Shown piece by piece: positions 8,365 through 16,090 of a stretch of 45,271 nt of DNA. The notes below the pieces were generated by a model. It had not been told where the DNA came from, did no database searches, and saw only the letters and a program-made list of their open reading frames with translations. A program made the position numbers and the translations under genes. This stretch comes from CAZXNF01 sp050741255 (GTDB taxonomy: Bacteria; Pseudomonadota; Gammaproteobacteria; Burkholderiales; SG8-41). The number at the start of each line of letters is the position of its first letter. The first letter of the stretch is position 1. Location: positions 1-45,271 of the forward strand of contig JBOIEQ010000016.1 in NCBI GenBank assembly GCA_050741255.1, in the 5' to 3' direction.

Positions 8365-8495
8365 GTTCTCGCACTCCTCTCTCAGAAAATGGGGTGAGAG
8401 TCATTAATCTTCTGCTCGCCATAAAAATCGACTACGACCCTATTTATCTTAGTTTAGTCACGTATCCCTCCGTCGGAACTTGGCGCCAACCCAGC

Positions 8496-10937
8496 TTAGG
8501 AACTCTCCGACGATGGCATCACCATCAACCACTCGGCAATCACCTGCACTTCGTCCTGTTCATCCTTTGTTTCGAGAACGATCGGCTGATATTCCGGACG
8601 GTCTGAGTCTGGTTTCAAAGTGATCCGCTGATGCCGCCAGCCACCGCCGTCCGTTGCCATTTTCTCGCTGCTGTAAACCTTCACGGTGAAGCGGCCGCCT
8701 GTTTCAGGATCGGAAATGTTGCGATGCTGGACGACGACGACCTTACCTTCGCGTGTGCCCTCGGGTGCCGCCCCGAACAGGCACCAGGCGCCATTAGGGA
8801 TGCGCCGGTTCATTGATTCACCGACAACTTGCGCGATGAACATGCCCCGTTTGGGACGAATCCAGTCCGGGGGCGCGACCCACTCCTCGGCTGCATCTTC
8901 CAAGTACTGGAAGTTGGAGAAATTCCCTGCCGCGAATCGCAAATCTACAACGGGCAAGGCTGAAACGCCTGATGTGCGCTCTGCTATGGACACCAAGCGA
9001 AGGGGCAAGACCTTACGTGCGACTGGCGCTGCCGTCACTGGTTTGGCAGCATCATCAGCACACGCATCAGGTGCACCGCCGCGTACACGCGAGCGCAGGT
9101 GCTCCGCTAGCGCCGAGTCAGCGCAGTAGACGTAACATCCCTTCAAGCCCCGTGTCATGAGCGTGCGATAGGTATTCTTTACAATCAAGTCCGCTAGCCT
9201 GCGCGCAGGCACAGGACTGGACTTCAGCATTTTCTTCAGTCCTCTGATCGATTGGTCCGACAAAGCGCGCTTTGTGGCATCGGTCGCGATCTGCCCGTTC
9301 TGGAATGCGAGGTCGGGCCCTATGATCACGCCGACGTAGTCCAATTCCAACCCCTGACAAGTGTGGATACAGCCCACCTGTTCGACGGAGCCCGGTGTGA
9401 CGATCCACAGGCTACCATCCTTGTCGAGATTCCAACGACGGCGATAGCCGGAGCTCTCGAATTCGATATCCCAGGCGTGTGGATCTCTCTTGCTTGGCCA
9501 CTTCCAGCAGTAGCCGGCGACCACCCGCGAGCGATTATTGGCCCGGTTCTTCAACTCGATCAGCGCGTGCATTTCCACCGGATCGTCGAACACTCTGAAA
9601 TCGTACTCTCGCGTGTCTAGGACCGTATTGGCGGTTTCACGTTTGCCTAGTACGTCATCTAGCCACGCTAGATAGCCGTCGGATCCATTACAGCGGAACT
9701 GAGAGGTGAGCTCGAGTTCCGTAACTTCGGCATTAAACTCGGCTGCGCGGCGACGTAGTTCTTCAGTATGGCCAATGTCATGGATTGTGACCCGCTGGTC
9801 GTCGTCGATGAAGAACACAATGCAGCGGGCAGCGCGAATCAGTTCGCGGATCTGGTTGTCGCCCAAGTTGCGGTACAAACCACTTTTTTCGTTGAGCCGA
9901 TGCGCCTCGTCAACAATCAGCGTGTCATAAGTGTTAGGCGCGTCGTTGATGAACGCGCCAGAGCCACTGAACAGGTTGCTGATCCGCGTCTTCGAGAACG
10001 TGCCCGTGAGCTTGGCTTCGTACACCGCCCGTGGGGCGGCGTTCTTCGAGACGTATCTGGCATTCCGTTGGCGGGCCAGCAACGCCGCCAGCAGGTTCAC
10101 GGCTAAAACTGACTTCCCCGTTCCTGGTCCTCCCTGGACGATGACAACTTGCTTGCGATGCTGCGCCTTATCATCCACGTCGAGCACGGTTTCATAGACG
10201 ACCTTCTGGTCGTCCATCATCACAAACTCAGTTTTACCCTGGAGCATGCTGGCCACGCAATCGACCAGCATCTTCGATGGTCGTATCCTGCCGTTCTCGA
10301 TTGCATAGAGCGCGCCACGCCGGTCGCCGTGGCGCACATGCTCCCGAATAAAAGCCTGGAGCTTGCCTCTTTCGCGAGCCAAGAAAAGCGGCGCGCGCGC
10401 GATGTGCTCTAAATAGTGAGGATGGTCGATCTCTCCATTCCGGGGATGGTTGTGCAAGTATGCGCAGGGCTGCAGAGTCATGGCCCCGTCTTGAACCGCG
10501 GTGTTAAAGTCCTGCAGGTAAGCCGCGTAGGACCAAGCTTGATAGGACGGATGCGGCCCTTCCTGCTCACCCGCCCGCCCCCCCCGACGTGCCCACACGA
10601 TGGCGTCCTTGTTGCTTCGCCTCGACTCGGACCACTGCTTTAGCTCGACGATGATTATCTTGGGGCGCGCCTTGGCGTCCTCGCCCACGATTACGAAATC
10701 GATACGTTTGGAAGTCTGCGGTAACTGGTACTCGATTGCGACCCCGGCATCGGCTGGGATCTCTTCGTCCTGGAGCACCTTGGCCATTTCGAGCAACGAG
10801 TGCTTCCAAGCTTGGATCTCGGAGGGGCCTACGCCGCGCCCTGTGGCAGAGCGGTAGTGGCTGCTCACGACGTCCTCGATGTCCTCCCGCAGCGCGTGAT
10901 GCAGGAACTGACTCTTGCTGGCTTGGTAGATGATCAA
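8496..10937 (-). CDS. DUF2075-type nuclease-helicase fused to an S24 (LexA-like) peptidase domain
   Basis: This 813-residue protein has three visible parts. Residues 1-200 carry a PD-(D/E)xK-like nuclease core: Asp80 in KRIDFVI, then Glu98-x-Lys100 in VELKQW. Residues 230-605 form a superfamily 1 helicase of the DUF2075 type with Walker A GGPGTGKS (269-276), Walker B IVDEAHR (341-347), FFIDDDQRV (375-383) and a late motif TCQGLELDYVGVIIG (527-541). Residues 670-800 form a LexA/UmuD-like S24 fold with Ser708 in VGESMNRRIPNG and a candidate Lys753 in FTVKVY. The gene follows the MazG-like gene by 25 bp on the same strand, and both are less GC-rich than their surroundings, suggesting transfer. 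A role in defence against foreign DNA, with the S24 part as sensor or self-processing switch, is inference. Confidence 0.85.
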   Translation of the reverse strand: MIIYQASKSQFLHHALREDIEDVVSSHYRSATGRGVGPSEIQAWKHSLLEMAKVLQDEEIPADAGVAIEYQLPQTSKRIDFVIVGEDAKARPKIIIVELKQWSESRRSNKDAIVWARRGGRAGEQEGPHPSYQAWSYAAYLQDFNTAVQDGAMTLQPCAYLHNHPRNGEIDHPHYLEHIARAPLFLARERGKLQAFIREHVRHGDRRGALYAIENGRIRPSKMLVDCVASMLQGKTEFVMMDDQKVVYETVLDVDDKAQHRKQVVIVQGGPGTGKSVLAVNLLAALLARQRNARYVSKNAAPRAVYEAKLTGTFSKTRISNLFSGSGAFINDAPNTYDTLIVDEAHRLNEKSGLYRNLGDNQIRELIRAARCIVFFIDDDQRVTIHDIGHTEELRRRAAEFNAEVTELELTSQFRCNGSDGYLAWLDDVLGKRETANTVLDTREYDFRVFDDPVEMHALIELKNRANNRSRVVAGYCWKWPSKRDPHAWDIEFESSGYRRRWNLDKDGSLWIVTPGSVEQVGCIHTCQGLELDYVGVIIGPDLAFQNGQIATDATKRALSDQSIRGLKKMLKSSPVPARRLADLIVKNTYRTLMTRGLKGCYVYCADSALAEHLRSRVRGGAPDACADDAAKPVTAAPVARKVLPLRLVSIAERTSGVSALPVVDLRFAAGNFSNFQYLEDAAEEWVAPPDWIRPKRGMFIAQVVGESMNRRIPNGAWCLFGAAPEGTREGKVVVVQHRNISDPETGGRFTVKVYSSEKMATDGGGWRHQRITLKPDSDRPEYQPIVLETKDEQDEVQVIAEWLMVMPSSESS

Positions 10938-10962
10938 AGAGAAACTCCCGGCCTAACAATTT

Positions 10963-11313
10963 TCAGAGTCGGTCATACTTCTTGCTGGTACCTCTCGATT
11001 GCTCGATGGGGTACTTCTCGCCATTGACCAGTAACTTCTCCTGCGCAGCCGCGATCGGGTCGATTCCCAGAGACGTGCACAACTGAATCATGTAGAGAAG
11101 CACGTCTGCGACCTCGGCAGCAACAGCGCTACGGACAGGTTCAGGCAGATCGCGGCTCTGGTCCTCCGTCAGCCACTGGAAATGCTCAAGTAGTTCGCCG
11201 GATTCAACTGCGAGGGCAGTGGCCAAGTTCTTCGGTGAGTGGAATTGCCCCCAATCGCGGTCTATGGCGAAATTTTGCAAGGCGCGAGCAAGGTCATTGA
11301 CGGAGTCAGTCAT
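10963..11313 (-). CDS. MazG-like nucleotide pyrophosphohydrolase
   Basis: The 116-residue protein has the all-alpha NTP pyrophosphohydrolase metal site ExxE...ExxD: Glu40 and Glu43 in ESGELLEHFQW, Glu67 and Asp70 in EVADVLLY. KYPIEQSRGTSKKY at the C-terminus is shared with the short MazG-like / dCTPase-type subfamily that hydrolyses (d)NTPs to monophosphate and pyrophosphate. GGAGG precedes the ATG by nine bases. It is the first gene of a two-gene unit with the nuclease-helicase, which suggests a job in the same process, for example lowering nucleotide pools during phage attack. That link is inferred from context. Confidence 0.88.
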   Translation of the reverse strand: MTDSVNDLARALQNFAIDRDWGQFHSPKNLATALAVESGELLEHFQWLTEDQSRDLPEPVRSAVAAEVADVLLYMIQLCTSLGIDPIAAAQEKLLVNGEKYPIEQSRGTSKKYDRL

Positions 11314-11425
11314 GCGGGTTGTCCTCCAGGACTATTCGAGTCGTGTATTTGGTCGGTCGGGTAAACCGTACTTCAGCGTTGCGACGCCCGCTGACCCGGC
11401 ATACCCCGTGCGCGGTCAAGAGGGG

Positions 11426-11455
11426 ATTATGCTGGGGGAATACGTACGGAGTCAG
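11426..11455 (-). promoter_or_regulatory. Possible promoter of the MazG/helicase unit
   Basis: Read on the minus strand, a CTGACT box (11455-11450) is followed after 18 bases by a CATAAT box (11431-11426). Transcription would start near 11419 and give a leader of about 105 bases before the MazG-like ATG at 11313. The stretch from 11314 to 11505 has no gene and is less GC-rich than its surroundings. The box match is moderate, so this is a tentative call. Confidence 0.3.
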
Positions 11456-11505
11456 GCAAATTAAATCCCGCCGAGGTTCTGTCTCGACTATATCCCACCC
11501 CCCTC

Positions 11506-11757
11506 TTATTCCATACTTGGGATACCCACGAAGTGCCGTTCGATGCCCGGACCTTCGTCGGCCACAGGCACGGCGACGCACCGGTTTTGCGAATGCGCCT
11601 CGGCTATCGCCTCGGGCGTCTCGCACAGGTACACCATCTTCTGGCAGCGCCAGCAGAAGTGCACGTCCTCCCGGCCGGTCTGGATAAAAGCGTCCCATTG
11701 CATGGGACAACGGATCTTGAACAGTTTCGTGCAATTGATGACGGTGGCGTGGGTCAT
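11506..11757 (-). CDS. Conserved small Cys-rich protein of unknown function
   Basis: An 83-residue soluble protein with six Cys residues: C9 (VINCTK), C17 (IRCP), the pair C35-x-x-C38 (HFCWRCQK), C45 (VYLCET) and C60 (NRCVAV). The spacing suggests a zinc-ribbon-like or redox metal site. I recognise the pattern I-N-C-T-K ... C-P-x-x-W ... F-C-x-x-C-x-K-x-V-Y-x-C from conserved hypothetical proteins, but know no function. Its ATG overlaps the stop of the upstream 176-codon gene in an ATGA arrangement, so the two are probably translated together. A longer overlapping frame on the same strand has no protein-like features and was discarded. Confidence 0.75.
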   Translation of the reverse strand: MTHATVINCTKLFKIRCPMQWDAFIQTGREDVHFCWRCQKMVYLCETPEAIAEAHSQNRCVAVPVADEGPGIERHFVGIPSME

Positions 11758-12284
11758 GGCTGTCCTTTCCCTACGCTCTGTATTGCCTGGGAGGGCACGC
11801 GGGCTTCCAGCTCCTCGAGCGTGGTGACGATCCCGAGGAAGGCCTTGAGCATGTTGGCGGCAGACTCCGCGACCAACATGTACGCGAGCCCCACGCCGAG
11901 GTCGCCCTTCCCCGCGTCCAGCCGCTGCACCAGCGCGTGGAGCTTTTCAAACTCGGCGTGCAGCGCGTCGCGGATGAAGCCGAGGCCGAGGCGCGGGTCC
12001 GGGTTTGCGATGCCGGGGTCGCTCGGATGGCCCGGCACCCCTAGGCCGAGTTCGTCCCAGAGATCGATGATTGCCGAGCGCACGTCATAGACGCAGCCGC
12101 GAAAGTCCGTGAACACCTTTCCGGCGTCGTCCGCCACCGGGCCGCCGATGCTTGTGCGGATGCGGGGCAGTTCCTCCAGCACGTATTCGACGTTGGCGGA
12201 GATTTCATCCAGCCCCGCCTTGAGCAGCGCAAGACGCGGCTCGCCGAAGACGGGATCGAGGTGCACCACGGGGGTCCAGGTCAC
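11754..12284 (-). CDS. Hypothetical protein, coupled to the Cys-rich protein
   Basis: I do not recognise this 176-residue protein. It is acidic and leucine-rich, with long helical stretches (about residues 15-45 and 100-165) and one loop rich in Gly and Pro (GLGVPGHPSDPGIANPDPR). There is no signal peptide or membrane segment. A coiled or four-helix structure is likely. The stop overlaps the start of the 83-residue Cys-rich gene by four bases, which points to a stable stoichiometric pair. Composition is as GC-rich as most of the window, unlike the helicase unit downstream. Confidence 0.65.
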   Translation of the reverse strand: MTWTPVVHLDPVFGEPRLALLKAGLDEISANVEYVLEELPRIRTSIGGPVADDAGKVFTDFRGCVYDVRSAIIDLWDELGLGVPGHPSDPGIANPDPRLGLGFIRDALHAEFEKLHALVQRLDAGKGDLGVGLAYMLVAESAANMLKAFLGIVTTLEELEARVPSQAIQSVGKGQP

Positions 12285-12410
12285 GGTATCGCTCCTCTTA
12301 AAATCGAAGGATACGGACCCCGGTGGCTCAACCGGTGAGCCTCCCGCCGCTTAGACTGAGTGCGCTGGCCAGCGCCCCGGGCGTGAAAAGCTGGCTTTGG
12401 GCGTGGGTTG

Positions 12411-12448
12411 CCCCCATCCCAACCTTCCCCCGCACGCAGGGGAAGGAG
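12411..12448. repeat. REP-like palindromic repeat, copy 1
   Basis: The segment begins CCCCCATCCCAACCTTCC and contains a hairpin of CTTCCCC against GGGGAAG around a short CGCACGCA loop. A near-identical unit is present at 14325-14363. It lies at the 3' side of the DUF5615 gene and upstream of the 176-residue protein gene. The rest of 12285-12510 shows no gene. Confidence 0.6.
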
Positions 12449-12510
12449 GGACAGACAGCGAGGCCGGGATGACTGGGATTTGGCCTGCGGTGAGACCGGG
12501 CGCGTGCTGC

Positions 12511-12882
12511 TCAGGCATTCTCGATCGGCAATCGGCGCACTCTGTGGCGCGCGGTTTCCACAACAGCAACGGCACCCCGCTCCAGTGCGGCGGCCGATCG
12601 GTCGAGGACGGTCGCGAGGCGTGCGATGACGGTCTGCGCACGAGCATCCGCAAGCCGGAACACGATAACGCTCGTCATACGAGCACCGGTTAGCGCAACG
12701 ATTTCTCCGAAATCGAGATCGAAGGTGAGCAGTATCCGTTGCTCTTGCTGTGCCTTGGTGAATACGTCTGCATCGGCGAGGCGCTGCAGTCCCTGCTCCC
12801 CCAAATGCGCGACGTCATGGCCGCGGCTGCGCAACCACTCGACTACGCGCGGGCTGATGCCCATGTCCGCGAGAAACCGCAT
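12511..12882 (-). CDS. DUF5615 PIN-like toxin
   Basis: The 123-residue protein opens with RFLADMGISPRVVEWLR and continues with ILLTFDLDFGE. Asp6, Asp55 and Asp57 match the acidic residues of the Mut7-C/PIN-like ribonuclease fold of DUF5615 proteins. GHDVAHLGEQGLQRLADADVF is typical of the family. It lies nine bases after the DUF433 gene on the same strand, the standard antitoxin-toxin pairing of this family. The likely role is RNA cleavage held in check by its partner. The C-terminal tail is a little longer and more basic than in short members. Confidence 0.85.
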   Translation of the reverse strand: MRFLADMGISPRVVEWLRSRGHDVAHLGEQGLQRLADADVFTKAQQEQRILLTFDLDFGEIVALTGARMTSVIVFRLADARAQTVIARLATVLDRSAAALERGAVAVVETARHRVRRLPIENA

Positions 12883-12891
12883 CGCGGCGCG

Positions 12892-13110
12892 TCAGGCGCT
12901 GAACACCTCTTCCTGCGCGAGCCATGCCGCATAGCGCAGGGCCTGCTCGATATCCGCCGCTACCAGATCGGGATGGTCGGCGAGAACTTCCTCTCGCGAG
13001 GCGCCGTGCGCGATCTGTCCCAGGATCACCGAAACAGGAATACGCATCCCGCGTATGCAGGCCCGGCCGCCCATGATTTGAGGCTCGAACGTGATGCGGT
13101 CGAATGGCAT
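12892..13110 (-). CDS. DUF433 antitoxin
   Basis: With the ATG at 13110 (AGGAGA seven bases upstream) the product has 72 residues. The pattern ITFEPQIMGGRACIRGMRI, then HPDLVAADIEQALRYAAWLA, is the DUF433 winged-helix-like domain, in which GxxCIRGxRIPV is diagnostic. DUF433 proteins are the usual antitoxins of DUF5615 toxins and probably repress their own operon. A longer frame up to 13179 adds residues with no family resemblance and was not used. Confidence 0.88.
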   Translation of the reverse strand: MPFDRITFEPQIMGGRACIRGMRIPVSVILGQIAHGASREEVLADHPDLVAADIEQALRYAAWLAQEEVFSA

Positions 13111-13335
13111 GGCAGTCTCCTGGAAAACGCCGGTATCTTGGCATAGCCGGACGGGGCGGGCCAGCCGCGTATTCTGCAACGGACCTGACGCCGGCGGGCG
13201 CCGGTAACGCTTGGCGAACCTCTGGCGGGTTTCAGCATGTGGAATGTAGCCGCCACCCCGAAACTCTGCATCGCCACTGCGGGTATGCTTATTGCATCCA
13301 CAAACCGCGCCTAACCCCCTGCTCCCGGAGCTGCC

Positions 13336-14304
13336 ATGACCTTAACCCGCCCCCTCGCCCTCCTCTGCCTGCTCGCCCCGCTGGCGCAAGTCGCGGCGCA
13401 GGAGCCTTTTCCGAACCGGCCGCTGCGCCTGGTGATCTCGGTGCCGCCAGGGGGTGCCGCGGATTTCACCGGCCGCATCCTCGGCTCCAAGCTTGCGGAA
13501 TACCTGGGCCAGAACGTGGTGATCGAGAACCGCCCTGGCGCAGCCGGCATCATCGCCTCGGAAATGGTGGCCAAGGCGAACAACGACGGCCACACGCTGC
13601 TGCTCTCCTCGAGCACGACGCATGGCGTGGCGCCGGTGCTCTACAAGAAGCTGCCCTACGATTCGCTCAAGGATTTCACGCACGTGGGATTGATGGCCGT
13701 GTTCCCGGGCATGATGGTCGTGTCCGCGACGCTGCCCATCACCTCCGTGAAGGATCTCGTCGCACAGGCGAAGGCCAAGCCTGGCGCCTTGCTGTTCGCT
13801 TCCTCCGGCAACGGCAGCGCGCCGCAGCTGCTGGGCGAGCAGTTCAAGATCGTCACCGGCGCGCCGATCACGCATGTGCCGTACAAGGGCAGCGGCCCGG
13901 CGGTGATCGACCTCGCCGCCGGCCAGGTGCACCTGATGTTCGACGGCCTGCCTTCTCTCATCGGGCAGATCAAGGGCGGGCGGCTGCGCCCGCTCGCGGC
14001 GCTGAGCGCCAAGCGTTCCAGCGTGTTCCCCGACGTGCCCACGATCGCGGAAGCCGGCTATCCCGGCGTGGAGGGCGGCGTGTGGTACGGGATCTCCGGT
14101 CCGCCGGGCCTGCCGAAGCCCGCCGTCGACCGCCTGCTGAAGGAACTCGCCCGCATCGTGGCGCTGGACGAATACCGGGACCGCCTGGCAACGGTCGGCG
14201 CGACGCCGCAACTGCTCGGCCCGAAGGAGTACGTCGCCTTCCTGCAAACGGAACAGGCGAAGTGGGGCAAGATCATCAAGACCTCCGGCGCGGCGCCGGA
14301 CTGA
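13336..14304 (+). CDS. Bug-family solute-binding protein
   Basis: The 322-residue product has a signal peptide cut after VAA (about residue 21). It shows VPPGGAADFTGRI, VVIENRPGAAGIIASE, NNDGHTLLL, SVKDLVAQAKAKPG, ITHVPYKGSGP, FPDVPTIAEAGYPG and a C-terminal KWGKIIKTSG. DGHTLL and GGAADF vary at two otherwise constant spots, which may matter for the ligand. It stands alone: the toxin-antitoxin pair lies divergent upstream, and a repeat and the convergent epimerase lie downstream. GGAG lies six bases before the ATG. Confidence 0.93.
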   Translation: MTLTRPLALLCLLAPLAQVAAQEPFPNRPLRLVISVPPGGAADFTGRILGSKLAEYLGQNVVIENRPGAAGIIASEMVAKANNDGHTLLLSSSTTHGVAPVLYKKLPYDSLKDFTHVGLMAVFPGMMVVSATLPITSVKDLVAQAKAKPGALLFASSGNGSAPQLLGEQFKIVTGAPITHVPYKGSGPAVIDLAAGQVHLMFDGLPSLIGQIKGGRLRPLAALSAKRSSVFPDVPTIAEAGYPGVEGGVWYGISGPPGLPKPAVDRLLKELARIVALDEYRDRLATVGATPQLLGPKEYVAFLQTEQAKWGKIIKTSGAAPD

Positions 14305-14324
14305 GCGCTGGGCGTTAAGGGGAG

Positions 14325-14417
14325 CCCCCATCCCAACCTTCCCCCGTGCTACGGGGGAAGGAGTGACTCGGCGCTCCCTCCCTTGCGCAATGCGCGGGGG
14401 AGGGCTGGGGTGGGGGC
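14325..14417. repeat. Paired REP-like repeat, copy 2, two inverted units
   Basis: The first unit (14325-14363, starting CCCCCATCCCAACC) repeats copy 1 at 12411. A second unit (about 14374-14417, ending GGGGGC) is the same element inverted, with its own GCGCAATGCGC hairpin. The pair fills most of the gap between two convergent genes (stops at 14304 and 14454). This resembles the BIME arrangement of paired REP sequences and could end transcription from both sides. Confidence 0.6.
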
Positions 14418-14453
14418 AGTCATTCAACCCGGCGCTTCGCGGCTCAATACCCC

Positions 14454-15461
14454 TCAGGCGCCGCGCGGCGCAAACCACGCCGCGCCGTCCGCCTTCAGCC
14501 ACGCGATGAAGTCGTCGTAGGCGGCGTCGATCGTGTGCGGCGCGCGGTAGCCGATGTCCGTCTTCAGCCTGGAGACATCCATCGGGAAGCGCGCGCGGTC
14601 GGTGTAGTGGATGCCGGGCGTCTCGCCCGCGCGCGCGGTGCGATGGCGGAACGCCGGGAAGGCCTGCGCGAGCCGCTCGCACCAGCGGACCACCGCGCCC
14701 GTCCAGTCGATGCCGGCGCTCAGGTTGTAGACGAAGTGTTCATGTGAGGGTGCGTCGAGCAGCGCGACGAAGCCCGCCGCCACGTCGCGGCTGTAGACCC
14801 AGTCGCGCGTGAGTTCCTGTGCTGGCAGCACCGCCTCGGCGCCCGCCAGCGCGAGGCGCGCGAGTTGCGAATGCGGCCCGAAGTTGTCGCGCACGCCGGT
14901 GTCGCGTTCCCACGGGCCGATCAGCGTGCCGAGCCGGGCGGCAACGACGTCGAGCTTCCACAGTTCCGCCAGGCGGCGCGCGGTGCGTTCGGCGGCGTAC
15001 TTGGAGCAGCCGTAGAGCGTGTTGGGCAGCACCGGCGTGGCTTCTTCCTGCATCAGCGGACCGACGTACAGGGACTCGCCGTACGCCGCGCCCGAACTCG
15101 CGAGGACGCAGCGCCGCACGCCATGGCGGCGGGCGGCTTCCAGCACCGCGATGGTGCCGCCGATGTTGACCTCGAACACGCGTCCCGGCTCGCGGGCTTC
15201 GCGATCGGGGCCCGAGGTAATGGCGGCGCAGTGGATCACGCCGTCGACCGGCGCGGCGCCGCAGGCCTGGTCCAGAGCGGCAGCATCGCGCACGTCGCCC
15301 GCCGCGCTGTGCCAGCGCCCGGGATGGCGCGCGAGCGCCCGCACCGCGAGTTCCGGCAGCGGCTGGGCGTCGAACAGCACGACCTCGCGGCCCTGCGCGA
15401 GCAGCGCTTCGGCAATGTTGAGGCCGACGTAGCCGCCGGCGCCGGTGATCAGTGTGGCCAT
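14454..15461 (-). CDS. NAD-dependent epimerase/dehydratase (extended SDR)
   Basis: From the ATG at 15461 (AAGGAA five bases upstream) the product has 335 residues. It has the extended short-chain dehydrogenase layout: GAGGYVG nucleotide-binding loop at 7-13, an Asp after strand 2 (VVLFDAQ, favouring NAD), HCAAIT, the catalytic SSGAAYG serine and the Y-x-x-x-K motif YGCSKYAAE. Such proteins epimerise or dehydrate nucleotide sugars or act on related polyols. The C-terminal part is divergent, so UDP-sugar specificity is not certain. The DUF3301 gene ends eight bases upstream on the same strand. The frame remains open further upstream but antisense-like. Confidence 0.88.
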   Translation of the reverse strand: MATLITGAGGYVGLNIAEALLAQGREVVLFDAQPLPELAVRALARHPGRWHSAAGDVRDAAALDQACGAAPVDGVIHCAAITSGPDREAREPGRVFEVNIGGTIAVLEAARRHGVRRCVLASSGAAYGESLYVGPLMQEEATPVLPNTLYGCSKYAAERTARRLAELWKLDVVAARLGTLIGPWERDTGVRDNFGPHSQLARLALAGAEAVLPAQELTRDWVYSRDVAAGFVALLDAPSHEHFVYNLSAGIDWTGAVVRWCERLAQAFPAFRHRTARAGETPGIHYTDRARFPMDVSRLKTDIGYRAPHTIDAAYDDFIAWLKADGAAWFAPRGA

Positions 15462-15469
15462 GTCGTTCC

Positions 15470-15808
15470 TTAGTGCAGGGTGCGCACGGGGCTGTCCGCG
15501 CGCGGCGACACCCCGACGTTGAGCAGCATCACCCGGTGCCCCAGCATCACCACGCTGCCCTTGAGCCGGTTGTCGCCGGTGTCGCTGTACTCGAAGGCGT
15601 AGGCGCGCTGGATGCGCACCTGCCCGCCGGCGTCGCGCACGAGCTTGAGGCCTTCGATGGAGACCGTGTCGTCGAGAAACAGGAGTCCTTCCGCCTCGCA
15701 GGCGGCGCGGCCCGCCTTCACCGCGACTTCGCGCGACTTCAGGCTGTCCAGCCACAGCCAGGCGAGCGCCGCGAGCGCGAGGACAGCGAGGATTTCCGTG
15801 AAGGCCAT
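15470..15808 (-). CDS. DUF3301 membrane-anchored protein
   Basis: This 112-residue protein has an N-terminal membrane helix (about residues 4-22, ILAVLALAALAWLWLDSL). The DUF3301 pattern follows: REVAVKAGRAACEAEGLLFLDDTV, then RIQRAYAFEYSDTGDNRLKGSV. The family is common in beta- and gammaproteobacteria and has no known function. The domain is predicted to face the cytosol or periplasm next to the inner membrane. GAGG lies four bases before the ATG. It is the first gene of a two-gene unit with the epimerase. Confidence 0.85.
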   Translation of the reverse strand: MAFTEILAVLALAALAWLWLDSLKSREVAVKAGRAACEAEGLLFLDDTVSIEGLKLVRDAGGQVRIQRAYAFEYSDTGDNRLKGSVVMLGHRVMLLNVGVSPRADSPVRTLH

Positions 15809-16090
15809 TTCACCTCATCTCACTTTGAGTTTTTCACAGAGTCGTGCACAACAAACGGGCACACCGTTGCCGCGGCATTGTTGCATACCCGCCTTCGCCC
15901 TCTGCCGGCTGAGGTTTTCTCAACCGATGCGCGAGGATCGCTCAGGCGTTCACCGGTGTGCCGGCGCGCACAGTGCGTGCGCTATCCAAACGGGCCATGC
16001 ACGTCGCGCAACGCCCGCTCGCGCGAGGGCTGGCCCGTATCGTGCTAGGTAATCCCTCAGGAGGAGTTACTGACTACGAAAGGGGTCGCC

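Noticed and set aside
7075..8397. A 440-codon plus-strand open frame
   Set aside because: Antisense to a well-supported Bug gene and a small exported protein; Arg/His-rich with no domain pattern.
8365..11505. Attachment-site repeats around the lower-GC helicase unit
   Set aside because: I compared both flanks by eye and found no shared direct repeat, tRNA fragment or integrase. Island status rests on composition only.
11306..11734. A 142-codon minus-strand frame between the MazG-like and Cys-rich genes
   Set aside because: It overlaps the better-supported 83-residue gene in another frame and reads as unpatterned Arg-rich sequence.
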